Origin: Mesorhizobium sp. CAU 1732
Lineage (GTDB): Bacteria; Pseudomonadota; Alphaproteobacteria; Rhizobiales; Rhizobiaceae
Assembly (NCBI RefSeq): GCF_039888675.1
Contig: NZ_JBDQQR010000001.1
Span: 434,001 to 498,000 of the forward strand
Direction: 5' to 3'
DNA length: 64,000 nt
Notes under the pieces: model-generated
Seen by the model: only the letters and a program-made list of their open reading frames with translations
Databases searched by the model: none
Told to the model about the DNA's origin: nothing
Shown: positions 34,122 through 43,673 of the stretch, piece by piece
Layout: each line of letters begins with the position of its first letter
Position numbering within the stretch: the stretch's first letter is position 1
Made by a program: the position numbers and the translations under genes

Positions 34122-35338
34122 CCAAGGCGCTCGGCAATCAATGCCGCCAGCTTTTCTGCGACATCCGTCTTGGACATCTCCGGCCAGAGTTCCGCACCCG
34201 CTTCCGACACGATCGTCACCCGGTTGCGATCGCCGCCCATCACGCCCGACGCATTGATGCCGCTGTCGTGGGAGACGTCGTTGGCGACGATGATGTCGGC
34301 GCCCTTGCGGGCGAGCTTGGCCTTCGCATGATCGGTCACGGCCTGCGTTTCGGCGGCGAAGCCGATCACCAGCTTTGGCCGCTGCACATGATGTCCGATC
34401 GTGGCGAGGATGTCCGGGTTTTCGATCATCTGGAGCGCGGGCGGTCCCTTGCCCGCCTCCTTCTTGATCTTTTCGCCGCTCTCGCCATCCGTGCGCCAGT
34501 CCGCGACCGCCGCCACGAAGACGCCTGCATCGGCTGGAAGCTGGGCCTCGACGGCATCTTTCATCTGGCGCGCCGTATCCACGTGGATCGTCGTGACGCC
34601 GGCCGGATCGGCGATCGAAACCGGGCCGGAGACAAGGCGTACATCCGCGCCAAGCCGCGCCAGCGCCGCAGCGATCGCGTGTCCCTGCTTGCCCGAGGAA
34701 CGGTTGGCGATGTAGCGCACCGGGTCGATCGGCTCGTGCGTCGGTCCCGACGTCATGACGATCCGTTTGCCGGCCAGCGGCTTCGGGCGATCGTCGAGCA
34801 GCGTCTCGATCGCCGCGACGATCTCCAGCGGTTCGGCCATGCGGCCTTCGCCTGCCTCGCCGCTCTCGGCCATCTCGCCGCGCTTCGGGCCGACGAACCG
34901 GATGCCGTCGGCCTTCAGCGTCTCTCGATTGCGCCGCGTTGCCGCATGGTCCCACATGCGCGGGTTCATGGCCGGCGCGATCAGCACCTGCTTGTCGGTC
35001 GCCATCAGCACGGTCGAGGCGAGGTCGTTGGCAAGCCCGTTGGCCATCTTGGCCATCAGATCGGCGGTTGCCGGCGCGACGACGACGAGATCGGCCTCAC
35101 GCGACAGCCGGATATGGCCGATGTCGTGCTCGTCCTGCCGGTCGAACAGATCGCCGAAGACGTGGTCCGCGGACACCGCTCCGACCGCGAGCGGCGTGAC
35201 GAACTCCTTCGCCGCGTTCGTCATCACGCACCGCACCGAGGCCCCACGCTCGCGCAGCCGTCGGATGAGATCGAGACACTTGTAGGCCGCGATGCCGCCA
35301 CCGATGATCAGGAGTATGCGCTTGCCGGAAAGGGTCAT
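34118..35338 (-). CDS. coaBC: Bifunctional phosphopantothenoylcysteine synthetase/decarboxylase
   Basis: 406 residues. N-terminal CoaC flavoprotein: ILLIIGGGIAAYKCLDLIRR and the substrate clamp APAMNPRMWDH. C-terminal CoaB: VMTSGPTHEPIDPVRYIANR, then SSGKQGHAIAAALA. It makes 4'-phosphopantetheine on the way to coenzyme A. An essential core gene, normally next to ubiB in this group. Confidence 0.97.
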   Translation of the reverse strand: MTLSGKRILLIIGGGIAAYKCLDLIRRLRERGASVRCVMTNAAKEFVTPLAVGAVSADHVFGDLFDRQDEHDIGHIRLSREADLVVVAPATADLMAKMANGLANDLASTVLMATDKQVLIAPAMNPRMWDHAATRRNRETLKADGIRFVGPKRGEMAESGEAGEGRMAEPLEIVAAIETLLDDRPKPLAGKRIVMTSGPTHEPIDPVRYIANRSSGKQGHAIAAALARLGADVRLVSGPVSIADPAGVTTIHVDTARQMKDAVEAQLPADAGVFVAAVADWRTDGESGEKIKKEAGKGPPALQMIENPDILATIGHHVQRPKLVIGFAAETQAVTDHAKAKLARKGADIIVANDVSHDSGINASGVMGGDRNRVTIVSEAGAELWPEMSKTDVAEKLAALIAERLG

Positions 35339-35364
35339 GCGGTAGGCCCGTCTTCAGCGCCGGC

Positions 35365-35426
35365 TTCAGCGCCGGCTCGATGTCGGTATGAATGAAATCG
35401 TCGCCTTTGAACAGCGGTGACAGGTC
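35365..35426 (-). pseudogene. Remnant of a vapC toxin 3' end
   Basis: On the minus strand the segment reads DLSPLFKGDDFIHTDIEPA, followed by LKPALK. This is almost the same as the last residues of the truncated VapC at 53.9 kb (PLLFKGDDFIHTDIEPA). Nothing else of the PIN domain remains upstream, so it is a fragment only, 27 bases ahead of coaBC. Confidence 0.7.
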
Positions 35427-35768
35427 ATGCGAACCTCCAATGACCGGGCGGCGACGGAATCGTGAGGGATAAAAATGCCGGACTTTTCGAGACCGATCGC
35501 GTCGTTCTCGTGTCGTTGCATTCTCCATGGCCGGAGATTTATTGCTACAAAGACATCGAAATCCGCGGCCACTGCCGCCGTTGGCTCGACGATATGACGG
35601 CACGCGCGACGGTTCCAGCCTGCTCTGCGGATATTCTGAACCGCATCGAGCGACCACTCTCGATGCCTGGCGACCGGTAGAAGCCGAGGGGCATCCGGGG
35701 CGCTGCGATAGGCCAATCCGCCCGGTTATGGTAGCCAGTCGATTTACGAATCACAGGGAGTACAAACC
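35427..35768. other. Non-coding stretch beside the vapC fragment
   Basis: No gene I can support. A 72-codon open frame on the plus strand (35462-35680, starting MRDKNAGLFETDRVV) has no ribosome site and no recognised product; it may be decayed sequence. A promoter for the next small gene should lie near 35700-35750. Confidence 0.4.
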
Positions 35769-35999
35769 GTGAGCGAGCCGACCGTGACTGAAGCGACCGA
35801 CAACATTTATGCGTCGCTCCAATCAAACAATGCTGACATCGACGAGCATATAATGACCCTCAAGCGGGCACTGGCGCGCGAGGGTGCCAAAGATGCGGTT
35901 TTCGACCCGACCAAGCTGGCGCAAAACAATCGTTCGGGACGCAAGACGATGCAGGCCTATTTCAGACAGCGCGGTGTGATCGTGAAGTTTTCAGCCTAG
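35769..35999 (+). CDS. Small hypothetical protein
   Basis: 76 residues from a GTG with GGGAG upstream at a good distance. Helical and charged at the start (ATDNIYASLQSNNADIDEHI), then Arg/Lys-rich: LAQNNRSGRKTMQAYFRQRG. Short proteins of this look, with a basic RKTMQAYFRQRGV tail, occur in Rhizobiales as I recall, without known function. A nucleic-acid-binding role would be a guess. Confidence 0.6.
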   Translation: MSEPTVTEATDNIYASLQSNNADIDEHIMTLKRALAREGAKDAVFDPTKLAQNNRSGRKTMQAYFRQRGVIVKFSA

Positions 36000-36102
36000 C
36001 AGGATCACTTACGGTGTCGAAAACCGGACGTCGATTTTCGTCCGCCTCTTGCGGACTGGCCGCTTTCCACCGGTGACTTGAGTCGTAACGGCGGGGACAG
36101 AG

Positions 36103-36780
36103 ATGCTCGAAACCTCCCTCTACGGTCCGGTGAAGGCTTTTCTGCAAGATCTGGGCTTTGTGGTCAAAGGCGAGATCGGTGGATGCGATCTCCTGGCGCT
36201 GAGCGAGGACTCCCCGCCGATTGTCGTCATCTGCGAGCTGAAACTGAAGTTCAATCTCGAACTCGTCCTGCAAGGGGTGGACCGGATGGCAGCCAGCGAC
36301 GAGGTCTGGCTGGCCGCATGCATGTCGGCTCGCGGCAAAGGCCGCGAAAGCGATGCGCGGTTCCGCAACCTCTGCCGCCGCCTCGGCTTCGGTCTCCTGG
36401 GCGTCTATCCCAACGGCAAGGTCGACGTGCTGCTGAGACCAACGGCGTTGACGCCGCGCCGGGACCCCAAGCGCCGATCGAGACTGATCGATGAACACCG
36501 GCGGCGGCAGGGCGATCCCGTGGCCGGCGGTGGCTCGCGCAATCCCATCATGACCGCATATCGCCAGGAAGCGCTGACATGCGCGGCTGCTCTCGCGGAT
36601 GGCCGAAAGCGGCCGCGAGATCTGAAGCCCGCCAGCCCCAACGCGTCGAAGATATTGCAACGCAACGTCTATGGCTGGTTCATAAGGGCCGACCGTGGAA
36701 TCTACGACCTGACCGATACGGGCCGCGAAGCACTGATACGCTGGCCCCAGCAGCGACTCGTCTCCGACGGTGCCGAGTAG
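36103..36780 (+). CDS. DUF2161 PD-(D/E)XK phosphodiesterase-like protein
   Basis: 225 residues. KGEIGGCDLLALSED followed by VVICELKLKFNLELVLQGVD supplies the D...E-x-K core of the PD-(D/E)XK nuclease fold. The C-terminal part (ASKILQRNVYGWFIRADRGI, YDLTDTGREALIRW) resembles a winged helix. Biological role unknown. It ends 100 bases before the sRNA gene. Confidence 0.8.
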   Translation: MLETSLYGPVKAFLQDLGFVVKGEIGGCDLLALSEDSPPIVVICELKLKFNLELVLQGVDRMAASDEVWLAACMSARGKGRESDARFRNLCRRLGFGLLGVYPNGKVDVLLRPTALTPRRDPKRRSRLIDEHRRRQGDPVAGGGSRNPIMTAYRQEALTCAAALADGRKRPRDLKPASPNASKILQRNVYGWFIRADRGIYDLTDTGREALIRWPQQRLVSDGAE

Positions 36781-36847
36781 AGCGCCACCCGCGCTTTTCC
36801 TCGTAAACCCGACATGCGTATTTTGCGATGCGGGATGATTTTGTGCA

Positions 36848-36875
36848 TTGCAATATCCGACGCAGCCGCTATCAT
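36848..36875 (+). promoter_or_regulatory. Promoter of the alpha-r14-like sRNA
   Basis: TTGCAA (36848-36853) and TATCAT (36870-36875), 16 bases apart, put the transcription start near 36882, at the foot of the first sRNA hairpin. Confidence 0.5.
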
Positions 36876-36879
36876 GAGT

Positions 36880-36996
36880 TTGTCGGCCATCTACTCCTCC
36901 CAGATGCGATGCCGACCTTGAATGCGGTGCACCTCCTCCCGCGCCGTTTTCGAAATCGAGCCCGCTGCCACCTCCTCCCGGCAGCGGGCTTTTTCG
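36880..36996 (+). ncRNA. alpha-r14/NfeR1-like ('cuckoo') trans-acting sRNA
   Basis: Three successive hairpins each present an anti-Shine-Dalgarno loop. First: GTCGGCCATCT, loop ACTCCTCCC, AGATGCGATGCCGAC. Second: GCGGTGC, loop ACCTCCTCCC, GCGCCGT. Third: AGCCCGCTGCC, loop ACCTCCTCCC, GGCAGCGGGCT, then TTTTCGTTT, which is the Rho-independent terminator. Size near 115 bases. This matches the alpha-r14 family of Rhizobiales (NfeR1 in Sinorhizobium) and the CcsR RNAs of Rhodobacter, which bind ribosome sites of many transport and metabolic mRNAs. Confidence 0.85.
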
Positions 36997-37065
36997 TTTC
37001 AGCGGTAGCGCACTGATGGGCGTTCAGCGGGACCTTGCTGCGTGCGCGCCTGTCCAGCCTCAAGG

Positions 37066-37740
37066 TCAGGGCTGCAGTGCGGCCTCGACAAGCTTGGTTG
37101 CACCGGACAGGTCCCCCAGCTTCTCGCCGGCCTCGATGCGGGGGCGGTTGCGGTTGGCGCGCGCCTGCCGCGCGGCGCCCTCTTCGAGCACCTCCGCCGC
37201 CTCGTCGGGCGGGAGGACGAGAACGCCGCAATTGTCGAGAACCACGACATCGCCGGGCAGGACTGGCACGTCGCCGCACGAGACGGGTTTGTTGAGGCTG
37301 CCGCCCAGATCGTTCAGCCGTGTCGTGATCCCCGACACGCCGGTGCAGAAAACCGGCAGGCCGACCTCGATGATTTCTTCGGCGTCTGTGCAGGGACCGT
37401 CCAGGACGACGGCAATCGCGCCTGCCACCTTCGCCGCGAACGCCACCCCGCCACCGAGGCAGGCATGGCGTGTATCGCCGAGCCGGTCGATAACGAGCAC
37501 GTCCCCCGGCTCGATTATCGACATGGCATGATGCAGCAGCGTGGAGTCCGTGCCCGGGATGGCCACGGTAACCGCCGTGCCGACCAGGGTGCCGGGAAGG
37601 GGAGTGATCGGACGCAGCCGGTTGCTGACGAAGCCGCGATGGCGGAAATGGCCGATGGTCGCGATCTCGACCGCGCCAAAACCCTCGATGAGGGCGGGGT
37701 CGATACGCTTCGGTGTCGCGCCGATGTGGTATTTCTTCAT
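37066..37740 (-). CDS. RraA-family protein (HMG/CHA-aldolase-like)
   Basis: 224 residues. GTAVTVAIPGTDSTLLHHAM, GDVLVIDRLGDTRHACLGGG and the cap AAKVAGAIAVVLDGPCTDAE fit the RraA/HMG-aldolase fold. In the enzyme type the metal site lies in GG-x(n)-R/D; here the usual GG-x19-R-D appears replaced by GGGVAFAAKVAGAIAVVLDG, with Leu in place of Arg, so aldolase activity is uncertain by eye. It is the last gene of the peptide-transporter operon and overlaps the ATPase by 4 bases. Confidence 0.85.
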   Translation of the reverse strand: MKKYHIGATPKRIDPALIEGFGAVEIATIGHFRHRGFVSNRLRPITPLPGTLVGTAVTVAIPGTDSTLLHHAMSIIEPGDVLVIDRLGDTRHACLGGGVAFAAKVAGAIAVVLDGPCTDAEEIIEVGLPVFCTGVSGITTRLNDLGGSLNKPVSCGDVPVLPGDVVVLDNCGVLVLPPDEAAEVLEEGAARQARANRNRPRIEAGEKLGDLSGATKLVEAALQP

Positions 37741-39383
37741 GACGTGTTTCCTTGGCGCCCGGGTGCTTGCGGCGTTTTGGCGGTGCCCTGCCAGTCGCGC
37801 CCGGGCACGGCGGCGAGCAGTTCGTGGGTATACGCTTCGCGCTGGTTGGCAAACAGGTCGGCCGGTTCCGCCTGTTCCACGATCTTGCCTTGCCGCATCA
37901 CCGCGATCCGGTCGCAGATCCGCGAGGCCACCCGCAAATCATGCGTGATGAAGAGCATTCCGAACTTCAACCGCTCCTGCATCGCGGCCAGAAGATCGAG
38001 TATCTGCGCCTGCACCGATACGTCGAGTGCCGAAACGCTTTCGTCCGCGATCAGGAGTTCCGGCTCAACCGCGAGTGCGCGGGCGATACAGACGCGCTGC
38101 CGTTGCCCGCCGGAGAATTCATGCGGGAAACGGTCTGCGCTGGATCGATCGAGGCCGACAGCTTCCAGAAGATCGAGCGCCCTCTGATGCGCCTCCTTGC
38201 GCGACAGGCCATGGATGATCGGCCCCTCGGCAATGGCCGAACCGGCCGTCTGTCTGGGGTCGAGCGCGGTGTAGGGATCCTGGAAGACGATCTGGACGCG
38301 GCGGCGCGCGGCGCGCAGGGCCGCACCGCTCAGGTTGGAAAACGTACCGCCGGAGATCGTCAGGTCGCCGCTGTCCGGTTCGACCAGCCGGATCACGCAT
38401 TGCGCGAGCGTTGTCTTGCCGGAACCGCTTTCCCCCACCAGTCCGACCGTTTCGCCGCGCCGGATGGAGAGGTCGACATGATCGACTGCACGCACCTCCC
38501 GGTTCGCCCCGAGGATGCTGCGGGTGCTGAACAGCTTCGTGATGCCGGTAGCGCTCAGCACGGTCTCACCCAGGCCTGGGCGCGCGTGTCTCGGCTCCAG
38601 CTTGGGAACCGCCGCGAGCAGCGTCTTCGTATAGTCCGCCTGAGGATTGGCAAGAACGTCCTTCGCCGGGCCGATCTCGACCAACTTACCGTGCCGCATC
38701 ACGGCGACTCTGTCGGCGATCTCGGCCACCACGCCGAAATCGTGGGTGATGAAAAGAATGCCGGTGCCGTGCCGTTCGCGCAGGTCCAGCATCAGTTTCA
38801 GGATTTGCGCCTGCGTGGTCACGTCCAGTGCCGTGGTCGGCTCGTCGGCGATCAGCAGCGAGGGATCGAGCGCCAGCGCCGACGCGATCATCACGCGCTG
38901 ACACTGTCCGCCGGAAAGCTGATGCGGGTAGGCGCGATAAATTTCGTCCGGGTCTGGCAGGCGCACTTCGCGAAAGAGTTCGATCACCCGCTTCCTGATG
39001 TCGGCCGCGCTCAAGGTCGTATGGAGACGGAAGGTTTCGGAGACCTGTTCTCCCACGCGATAGATCGGATTGAGCGCCGCGATCGGCTCCTGAAAAATCA
39101 TCGCCAGCCGGCTGCCCGCCATCTTGCGGCGCACCGATGCAGGGAGTTTCAAAAGGTCTGCGCCTTCGAAGAGAACCTGTCCCCTGGCGCGCGGCAGATT
39201 GGGCGGCAGCAGCCCCATCGTCGCCATGGCGGTGAGCGACTTGCCGGATCCGGTTTCGCCGACGATGCACAGGATTTCTCCCTTTGCGATCGAAAGGGAA
39301 AGGTCTTCGACCGCATAGTCCCGGTCGGCGCCCGCAGGCAGGCCGACGAACAGATTTTGGATATCCAGCAGCGGAGAGCTCAT
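37737..39383 (-). CDS. Peptide-type ABC ATPase, two ATP-binding domains fused (DppD-DppF)
   Basis: 548 residues. Domain 1: Walker [17 protein letters not shown], signature [15 protein letters not shown]. Domain 2: Walker [16 protein letters not shown], signature [15 protein letters not shown]. Both domains appear intact. The fused form drives an oligopeptide or nickel-type importer with the downstream-listed permeases and binding protein of the same operon. ATGA overlaps with both neighbours. Confidence 0.93.
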   Translation of the reverse strand: MSSPLLDIQNLFVGLPAGADRDYAVEDLSLSIAKGEILCIVGETGSGKSLTAMATMGLLPPNLPRARGQVLFEGADLLKLPASVRRKMAGSRLAMIFQEPIAALNPIYRVGEQVSETFRLHTTLSAADIRKRVIELFREVRLPDPDEIYRAYPHQLSGGQCQRVMIASALALDPSLLIADEPTTALDVTTQAQILKLMLDLRERHGTGILFITHDFGVVAEIADRVAVMRHGKLVEIGPAKDVLANPQADYTKTLLAAVPKLEPRHARPGLGETVLSATGITKLFSTRSILGANREVRAVDHVDLSIRRGETVGLVGESGSGKTTLAQCVIRLVEPDSGDLTISGGTFSNLSGAALRAARRRVQIVFQDPYTALDPRQTAGSAIAEGPIIHGLSRKEAHQRALDLLEAVGLDRSSADRFPHEFSGGQRQRVCIARALAVEPELLIADESVSALDVSVQAQILDLLAAMQERLKFGMLFITHDLRVASRICDRIAVMRQGKIVEQAEPADLFANQREAYTHELLAAVPGRDWQGTAKTPQAPGRQGNTS

Positions 39384-40198
39384 CCGGTTGCCTCGGCTTG
39401 CGCGGTTGTGAACGGGTCGCGCGGATCGCAGCGGCGCATATGCGCGACGAAGCGCGCGACGAAATCGGTGACGTGTTCGAAGATGCGGCGGCCGGCCTCG
39501 GCGGATGCAAGTCGCGCGTCGCCGCCCAGCATTCCGTCGGCATTGACCTCATGCGCATCGAGCGGAAGGTTTACCTGCACGCCCTCGAACTTCACCCCGG
39601 CTGCCGTCGTATCTTTCAGGCCGAATGCGGCAGCCGCCGTCGAGGGCCGGATCAAATCCGGGCGCATCTTCTCGGGGTAGAGATGAAGCGCCAGCGATGT
39701 GAGCGGGTCGGCGCCGTGTCCTCTGGCCAGCGCGGCACCGGCGCCGTGGATTTCGGTCCAGAGACTATCGGGGATCGAGCGCCACAGATCGATCGAGGCG
39801 ACAGCCACCCCGCGCTCGCGGCGCATTTTTCGCTGGACCTGGTCGATCAGGCTGGAGTTGGTCGTGTGGCCATTGAGAATGACCAGCCGTTCAACGCCAT
39901 GGTCCAGGAATGAGACCAGCATATCCTCGACCAGTGCGGTGAAGGTCGGCGCGCGCAACTGGATGCCGCCCGGAAACCCCCGAAAGAACTCCGCATAGCC
40001 GAATGGCATGCAAGGCGCCACGATAGCGCCGGAAAGCTCGGCGGCCCGACAGGCGACCGCTTCGGCCAGCATGTAGTCACCCATCGGGGCATGCGGGCCT
40101 TGCTCCTCCTGACTGCCGAACGGCAGAAGGATGACGGTGTCCGGAGAGAGACGATCGCGGAACTCCGCAACCGTCATGTCCTTGAGGGCGTACTTCAA
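39380..40198 (-). CDS. Creatininase-family amidohydrolase
   Basis: 272 residues from a TTG at 40198, preferred because AAAGG lies upstream; the ATG at 40177 has none. VILLPFGSQEEQGPHAPMGD supplies metal ligands Glu and His as in creatininase, and VERLVILNGHTTNSSLIDQV carries the GHxxN motif. Family members open cyclic amides or cut formamides (creatinine, mycofactocin, FAPy). Between a binding protein and an ATPase gene, it probably acts on the imported compound. Confidence 0.87.
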   Translation of the reverse strand: MKYALKDMTVAEFRDRLSPDTVILLPFGSQEEQGPHAPMGDYMLAEAVACRAAELSGAIVAPCMPFGYAEFFRGFPGGIQLRAPTFTALVEDMLVSFLDHGVERLVILNGHTTNSSLIDQVQRKMRRERGVAVASIDLWRSIPDSLWTEIHGAGAALARGHGADPLTSLALHLYPEKMRPDLIRPSTAAAAFGLKDTTAAGVKFEGVQVNLPLDAHEVNADGMLGGDARLASAEAGRRIFEHVTDFVARFVAHMRRCDPRDPFTTAQAEATG

Positions 40199-40215
40199 GT
40201 GTCGCCTTTCCGCGT

Positions 40216-41787
40216 TCACAGGCTGACGTAGTCGCCGAAGATGCGCATCTCGCCATCCGGGCGCGGCACGAACTCGATGTCGGCGCGGTGAGCCCAGTTG
40301 TAGACGCTCTTCCACATATAGTAGCCGGGCGTGACGTCCTGCCATGCCTGCGACAGCTTGAGATAAGCGGCATGGCGGGTCTCGAAATCGGTCGCTTCCT
40401 CGAATTCCTTGCCGGCCGCGAGGTATTCCGGCGTCGGGTCCCAGGTCTTCCAATGTGCCGTCGAACGGCTCGCGGTCGGGCCCCAGTCGAGCCAGAGCGG
40501 CTGGTACGGATCGCCGGGTATGAAGTCGGTCGACATCGACATGTTCATCAGGTGATAGGGCCGGGTGTAGACCAGTTCGAAATTGTCGAGGATGACGGCT
40601 TGCACGTTGACGCCGACCTGGCGCCACATCTCGACCATGATCTCCGCGGCCGCCTCGTAGTTCGGATAGAACGATCGGGTGATATGCCAGCGCAGCACCT
40701 GACCATCATAGCCCGATTGTTCGATGAGCGCGCGCGCGGCTTCCGGGTCGAAGGGAAGCGGGTTGGGCATGTCGGCATCGTAGAAGTCGCCATATTCCGG
40801 AAAATTGAATGGCACCGCCGGGTGAAAGGTCGTGTCGCCGAACAGGGCCTGCACGATTGCATCCATGTCGATTGCCTGGACCATGCCCTTGCGCAGATTG
40901 ACGTCGACGAGAGGATTGTCCTCGGGATCGGCCCGCGTGTTGAAGGCGAAAGCAGGATAGTTGCCTGCCAGCGCACGCGCGAGGGTCACGTTGTCGTAGC
41001 CTTCGAGCTGGGCTTCCTGATCGGTCGGGATGTTGGCGATGAAATCGAACTCTCCCGACACGAGACCGGCCATACGGCCCGCGAACTCCGGCACGATCCG
41101 CCAGATGACCTTTTGTGCCGGTGGCGGGCCGTCGAAATAGTCGTCGAACGCCTCCATCTCCAGCACCTCGCCGGAACGGAAGGTGGTGACGCGATAGGGG
41201 CCGGTTCCGATCGGCGCCTGCCCGAACGCGTCGACACCGACGTCGAGATAGTGCTTCTTCGGCACGACGAAGCCGATATAGCCGGTGAGCTTGCCGGGGA
41301 TGTAGGGGTCTTCCCGTTCGGTCTCGATCTCGACGGTCAGATCGTCGATTGCCTCGACGCGAACGAAGCCTGCGGTGAAGGTCTTGCCGCGTGGTTCGAA
41401 TGGCTGGTCGCCCCACAGACGCTCCGGCCCGAGCGTGAAGGCAACGTCCTCGGCGGTCATGGTCTCGCCATTGTGGAACTTGACGCCCTCGCGCAATTTC
41501 AGTGTCCAGACATTGCCGACCTGGTTCCATTCGGTCGCCAGCCCCGGAAGCAGGATCAGGCCCTCCGGATCGTTGATGTAGTCGCGCTCGACCAGATGCG
41601 AATAGATGTTGGGAAAGAACCGGCGCGTGGTCGTCGCTATGCCGTTGATCGTATTGATATTGGCCCAGAGATTATCCACCGCGACGGTTATTGTCGGCCG
41701 CGATTGGGCGAAAACCTTGCTTGCCGGCATGGCCAGCGCGAGGCCCGCGCCGACCGAGTACTTTCCGAAAGTTCGTCTGGTGATCAT
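40216..41787 (-). CDS. Peptide-type ABC transporter substrate-binding protein
   Basis: 523 residues. A Tat-like N-terminus, MITRRTFGKYSVGAGLALAM then PASKVFAQS, starts the protein. VKFHNGETMTAEDVAFTL is the SBP family 5 signature. The lobes and length are normal. It delivers a peptide-like ligand to the DppBC-type permeases encoded just upstream in the operon. RR in the signal could mean Tat export. Confidence 0.92.
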   Translation of the reverse strand: MITRRTFGKYSVGAGLALAMPASKVFAQSRPTITVAVDNLWANINTINGIATTTRRFFPNIYSHLVERDYINDPEGLILLPGLATEWNQVGNVWTLKLREGVKFHNGETMTAEDVAFTLGPERLWGDQPFEPRGKTFTAGFVRVEAIDDLTVEIETEREDPYIPGKLTGYIGFVVPKKHYLDVGVDAFGQAPIGTGPYRVTTFRSGEVLEMEAFDDYFDGPPPAQKVIWRIVPEFAGRMAGLVSGEFDFIANIPTDQEAQLEGYDNVTLARALAGNYPAFAFNTRADPEDNPLVDVNLRKGMVQAIDMDAIVQALFGDTTFHPAVPFNFPEYGDFYDADMPNPLPFDPEAARALIEQSGYDGQVLRWHITRSFYPNYEAAAEIMVEMWRQVGVNVQAVILDNFELVYTRPYHLMNMSMSTDFIPGDPYQPLWLDWGPTASRSTAHWKTWDPTPEYLAAGKEFEEATDFETRHAAYLKLSQAWQDVTPGYYMWKSVYNWAHRADIEFVPRPDGEMRIFGDYVSL

Positions 41788-41814
41788 CAGTCCGCTTCCT
41801 TCTCCAGTGTATCG

Positions 41815-42654
41815 TCAGGCTTTCCGTGTCTTGAGCATTGGATCCATCCGATCGCGCAGTGCATCGCCGAGGATCGACATCGACAGGGTGATCAGAAAAA
41901 TCAGCACGCCCGGCCAGACCGAAATCCACCAGGCCGTCGACAGGTAGTCCCGCCCGTCACCCAGGATCTGGCCGAGGCTGGTGTTCGGCGGCTGAATGCC
42001 GAGGCCGAGAAACGAGAGCGACGTTTCCAGAAGGATGATCTGCGGAAAGGTCAGCGTGACCTGCACGATCAACGCCGCCGCGACATTGGGCAGGACATGC
42101 TTCACGTAAAGCTGCAACGGATGGGCGCCCAATGCCACGATCGCCCGTGCATAGGGTTGGGATACTGCCGACAACACGACCCCGCGCGCCAGTCGCGCAT
42201 ACGTCTCCCAGCCGAACAGGCCCATCAGGATGACGAACAGCACCATCGAATTGCCGAAGAATGCAAGAAGCGTCAGCGCAATGAGAATGAACGGCAGAGA
42301 CGCCTGGAAATCGACGACCATCATCAGCGATTCCTCGATCCAGCCGCGGAAATGCGCTGCGAGGAAACCGATGATCGTGCCGAACACGGCGCCGATCAAC
42401 GTTCCGGCCAGAGCGACCGACAGCGACATCTGCAAGCCTGCGACCAGGCGGGCCACCATGTCGCGGCCGATACGGTCCGTTCCAAGCGGGTATTGCTCCG
42501 GGCCACCGAGAAAGGCGGGCGGTTTCAGGCGGTTCAGAAGATCCTGACTGGTCACCGCATGCGAGGTGAAGACATTGCCGAGCAGGGCCACAGCCACGAC
42601 CGCAATCAGAACCAGCGCCGAAAGGATCACGATGATGGAGGGACGGTTCTTCAT
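41815..42654 (-). CDS. Peptide-type ABC permease (DppC-like)
   Basis: 279 residues starting MKNRPSIIVILSALVLIAVV; start and the DppB stop share bases (TGATG). YPLGTDRIGRDMVARLVAGL is the DppC N-terminal marker and ARAIVALGAHPLQLYVKHVL the coupling loop. Five or six helices. Confidence 0.92.
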   Translation of the reverse strand: MKNRPSIIVILSALVLIAVVAVALLGNVFTSHAVTSQDLLNRLKPPAFLGGPEQYPLGTDRIGRDMVARLVAGLQMSLSVALAGTLIGAVFGTIIGFLAAHFRGWIEESLMMVVDFQASLPFILIALTLLAFFGNSMVLFVILMGLFGWETYARLARGVVLSAVSQPYARAIVALGAHPLQLYVKHVLPNVAAALIVQVTLTFPQIILLETSLSFLGLGIQPPNTSLGQILGDGRDYLSTAWWISVWPGVLIFLITLSMSILGDALRDRMDPMLKTRKA

Positions 42655-43574
42655 CACGCGCCTTTCCGGATGCGGGGATCGAGCAGGCCGTAGGTCAGGT
42701 CGACGAGAAGGTTGGCCAGGACCATGGTGGCCGCGATGACGAGCACCAGTCCCTGGACGAGCGCGAGGTCGCGCTGTGAAACCGCGGTCACGAGCAGACG
42801 CCCGATGCCGGGCCAAGCGAAGACCGTTTCCACCACGATCGCGCCTGCGATCAACTGCCCGAGATTGAGGCCGATGATCGTGACGATGGGAATGGCGGCA
42901 TTCGGCAAGGCGTGGAACAGGATACGTTTCAGCGCCGGCACCCCCTTCGCGGCGGCGGCGCGCATATACGGCTTTTCCAGAACCTCGAGCATCGCCGAGC
43001 GCGTAAAGCGCGCCAGCGTTCCCGCGGTGAACGTTCCCAGCGTCACGGCAGGCATGATGAAGTGCCAGATCGTGCTGGCTCCTGATGACGGCAACACCTG
43101 CAGCATCAGGGAGAAAAAGAGGATCATCAAAATGCCGAGAAAGAAATTCGGCAGGGCAAATCCGAACACCGCGAAGGCCATGATCGCGCGATCCGCGAAT
43201 TTGCCCCGGCGCAGTGCCGCTATGATGCCTGCGGGGATGCCGACCAGTGCGGCCAGGGCATAGGCGACGACACCGAGGCTGAGCGTCGCGGGCAGCCGTT
43301 CCAGAATGATGTCCATCACCGGGCGGTGATCGCGCAACGAGTCGCCGAACTGACCGGTGGCCATCTGCGCCACATAGTGCAGATATTGAACGATCAAGGG
43401 CTGATCGAGGCCCCATTGCCGGCGGAACTGCTCGATCTCGTCAGGCATGGCGTCACCGCCCAGAAGGGCCACGACCGGATCGCCGGATGTTCTCAGAACG
43501 ATGAAGGTGAACGTTACCACGAGCCAGAGCGTCAGCACGGTGCGCAGTAATTTGATCAACCAGAAGCGAGCCAT
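42654..43574 (-). CDS. Peptide-type ABC permease (DppB-like)
   Basis: 306 residues. LRTVLTLWLVVTFTFIVLRT opens the protein, and MRAAAAKGVPALKRILFHAL is the coupling loop. It heads the minus-strand operon permease B, permease C, binding protein, creatininase-like enzyme, ATPase, RraA-like enzyme, divergent from the LysR gene. Confidence 0.92.
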   Translation of the reverse strand: MARFWLIKLLRTVLTLWLVVTFTFIVLRTSGDPVVALLGGDAMPDEIEQFRRQWGLDQPLIVQYLHYVAQMATGQFGDSLRDHRPVMDIILERLPATLSLGVVAYALAALVGIPAGIIAALRRGKFADRAIMAFAVFGFALPNFFLGILMILFFSLMLQVLPSSGASTIWHFIMPAVTLGTFTAGTLARFTRSAMLEVLEKPYMRAAAAKGVPALKRILFHALPNAAIPIVTIIGLNLGQLIAGAIVVETVFAWPGIGRLLVTAVSQRDLALVQGLVLVIAATMVLANLLVDLTYGLLDPRIRKGA

Positions 43575-43673
43575 CGTGCAGACGGTTCCGATGTTTGTCG
43601 GCTATGGGGAGCGAAACATGCGAATTAATCGAGATCAACTAGCAAATGGCCGATCATTTGATATGTTTTCCAT

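Noticed and set aside
35462..35680. 72-codon open frame starting MRDKNAGLFETD
   Set aside because: No ribosome site, no recognised domain, and it lies in sequence next to a decayed vapC.
40288..42693. 801-codon open frame on the plus strand opposite the peptide transporter genes
   Set aside because: It runs antisense to three clear genes, is rich in Arg, His and Asp, and has no recognisable domain: a GC-rich shadow frame.
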